Positions 6,415-6,640 of a stretch of DNA of 6,640 nucleotides are shown here, piece by piece. The stretch is from the NCBI RefSeq assembly GCF_034007085.1, contig NZ_JAVERO010000119.1, positions 1 through 6,640 of the forward strand, in the 5' to 3' direction. Each line of letters begins with the position of its first letter. Within the stretch, counting starts at the first letter, position 1. Both the position numbers and the translations under genes were made by a program. The notes under the pieces are model-generated. The model was not told where the DNA came from. It did no database searches and saw only the letters and a list, made by a program, of their open reading frames with translations. Source of the DNA: Castellaniella sp034007085 (lineage in GTDB: Bacteria; Pseudomonadota; Gammaproteobacteria; Burkholderiales; Burkholderiaceae_B).

Positions 6415-6640
6415 CCGGGCTCCGCGTTTCGCCAAACAACGCGCCATCGCGGCTGCAAACGCCCTGGCCGATCCTTGGCAGGCGGCGCTCGATCCGGCGC
6501 TGCTGCGGGCGCTGGACGCCGTCCTGTCGGCGCAGCCCGCGCAGACCGCCATCGGCGTGGCGCTCAGTGCCGGGGCCGATTCCGCCATGCTGGCCCTGCA
6601 TGCCGCCCATGTGGTGCGTCGCCTGGGACGGCGCCTGCAC
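6389..6640 (+). CDS. tilS: tRNA(Ile)-lysidine synthase, N-terminal 84 residues (cut by window end)
   Basis: TilS uses ATP and lysine to modify C34 of the minor tRNA-Ile(CAU) to lysidine, changing its decoding from AUG to AUA. The frame from ATG 6389 stays open to the last base, giving 84 codons. Residues 55-65 (IGVALSAGADS, 55-65) form the PP-loop ATP-pyrophosphatase motif, followed by a hydrophobic helix (AMLALHAAHVVRRLGRRLH), as at the start of TilS. The usual form is SGGxDS; here the second residue is Ala (S60, A61, G62, A63, D64, S65). ATG 6389 is the only ATG before the motif. It overlaps the accA end by 26 bp without a clear Shine-Dalgarno. The roughly 50-residue extension before the motif is longer than in E. 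coli TilS. Identification rests on the PP-loop and on accA-tilS order in related bacteria; another PP-loop ATPase is possible. Confidence 0.8.
   Translation, partial: MGVSRKPADRAPRFAKQRAIAAANALADPWQAALDPALLRALDAVLSAQPAQTAIGVALSAGADSAMLALHAAHVVRRLGRRLH

Noticed and set aside
5293..6588. A 431-codon open frame on the minus strand opposite accA
   Set aside because: accA is certain on the + strand; this frame is a GC-driven shadow with no recognisable domain.
1..6640. A hidden novel system such as a defence island, mobile element, CRISPR or toxin-antitoxin pair
   Set aside because: Every sizeable stretch is covered by a recognisable conserved gene in plausible order, with no unusual repeats, integrase, transposase or orphan gene cluster.

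Overview
The window is a compact, GC-rich stretch of housekeeping chromosome. Gene content and order point to a betaproteobacterium of the order Burkholderiales, most likely near the Alcaligenaceae (Bordetella/Achromobacter relatives). This rests on the cysS-alkA-accA-tilS run, divergent from a TPR protein-cyclophilin-lpxH run, and on protein details such as an extra segment after KMSKS in CysS. The placement comes from remembered gene order and family features, not from a database search.

Layout. Positions 1-1080 (+) hold the C-terminal two thirds of a TerC/CBS/CorC_HlyC membrane protein cut by the window start. It converges on, and overlaps by 10 bp, a three-gene minus-strand cluster read from 3196 down to 1071: an exported TPR protein, a PpiB-type cyclophilin that carries an apparent signal peptide, and lpxH (lipid A biosynthesis). 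The 119-bp region 3197-3315 separates this cluster from a plus-strand cluster: cysS (3316-4758), an AlkA-type 3-methyladenine DNA glycosylase (4761-5414), accA (5452-6414) and the start of tilS (6389 to the window end). There is no gene-free stretch longer than 120 bp.

How the genes relate. The minus cluster is cell-envelope oriented: two probably periplasmic proteins and one enzyme of lipid A synthesis. The plus cluster mixes translation (CysRS, TilS), DNA repair (AlkA) and fatty-acid synthesis (AccA). Within each cluster the genes abut or overlap, so cotranscription and translational coupling are likely, but there is no evident shared pathway.

I found no mobile element, CRISPR array, RNA gene, toxin-antitoxin or defence module, and no convincing undescribed system. 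The points most worth a second look are the cyclophilin with two plausible starts giving exported or cytoplasmic forms, the SAGADS (not SGGxDS) PP-loop of TilS, an 8-C tract in the TPR gene, and the matching C-tracts in place of Shine-Dalgarno sequences in front of the two divergent first genes.
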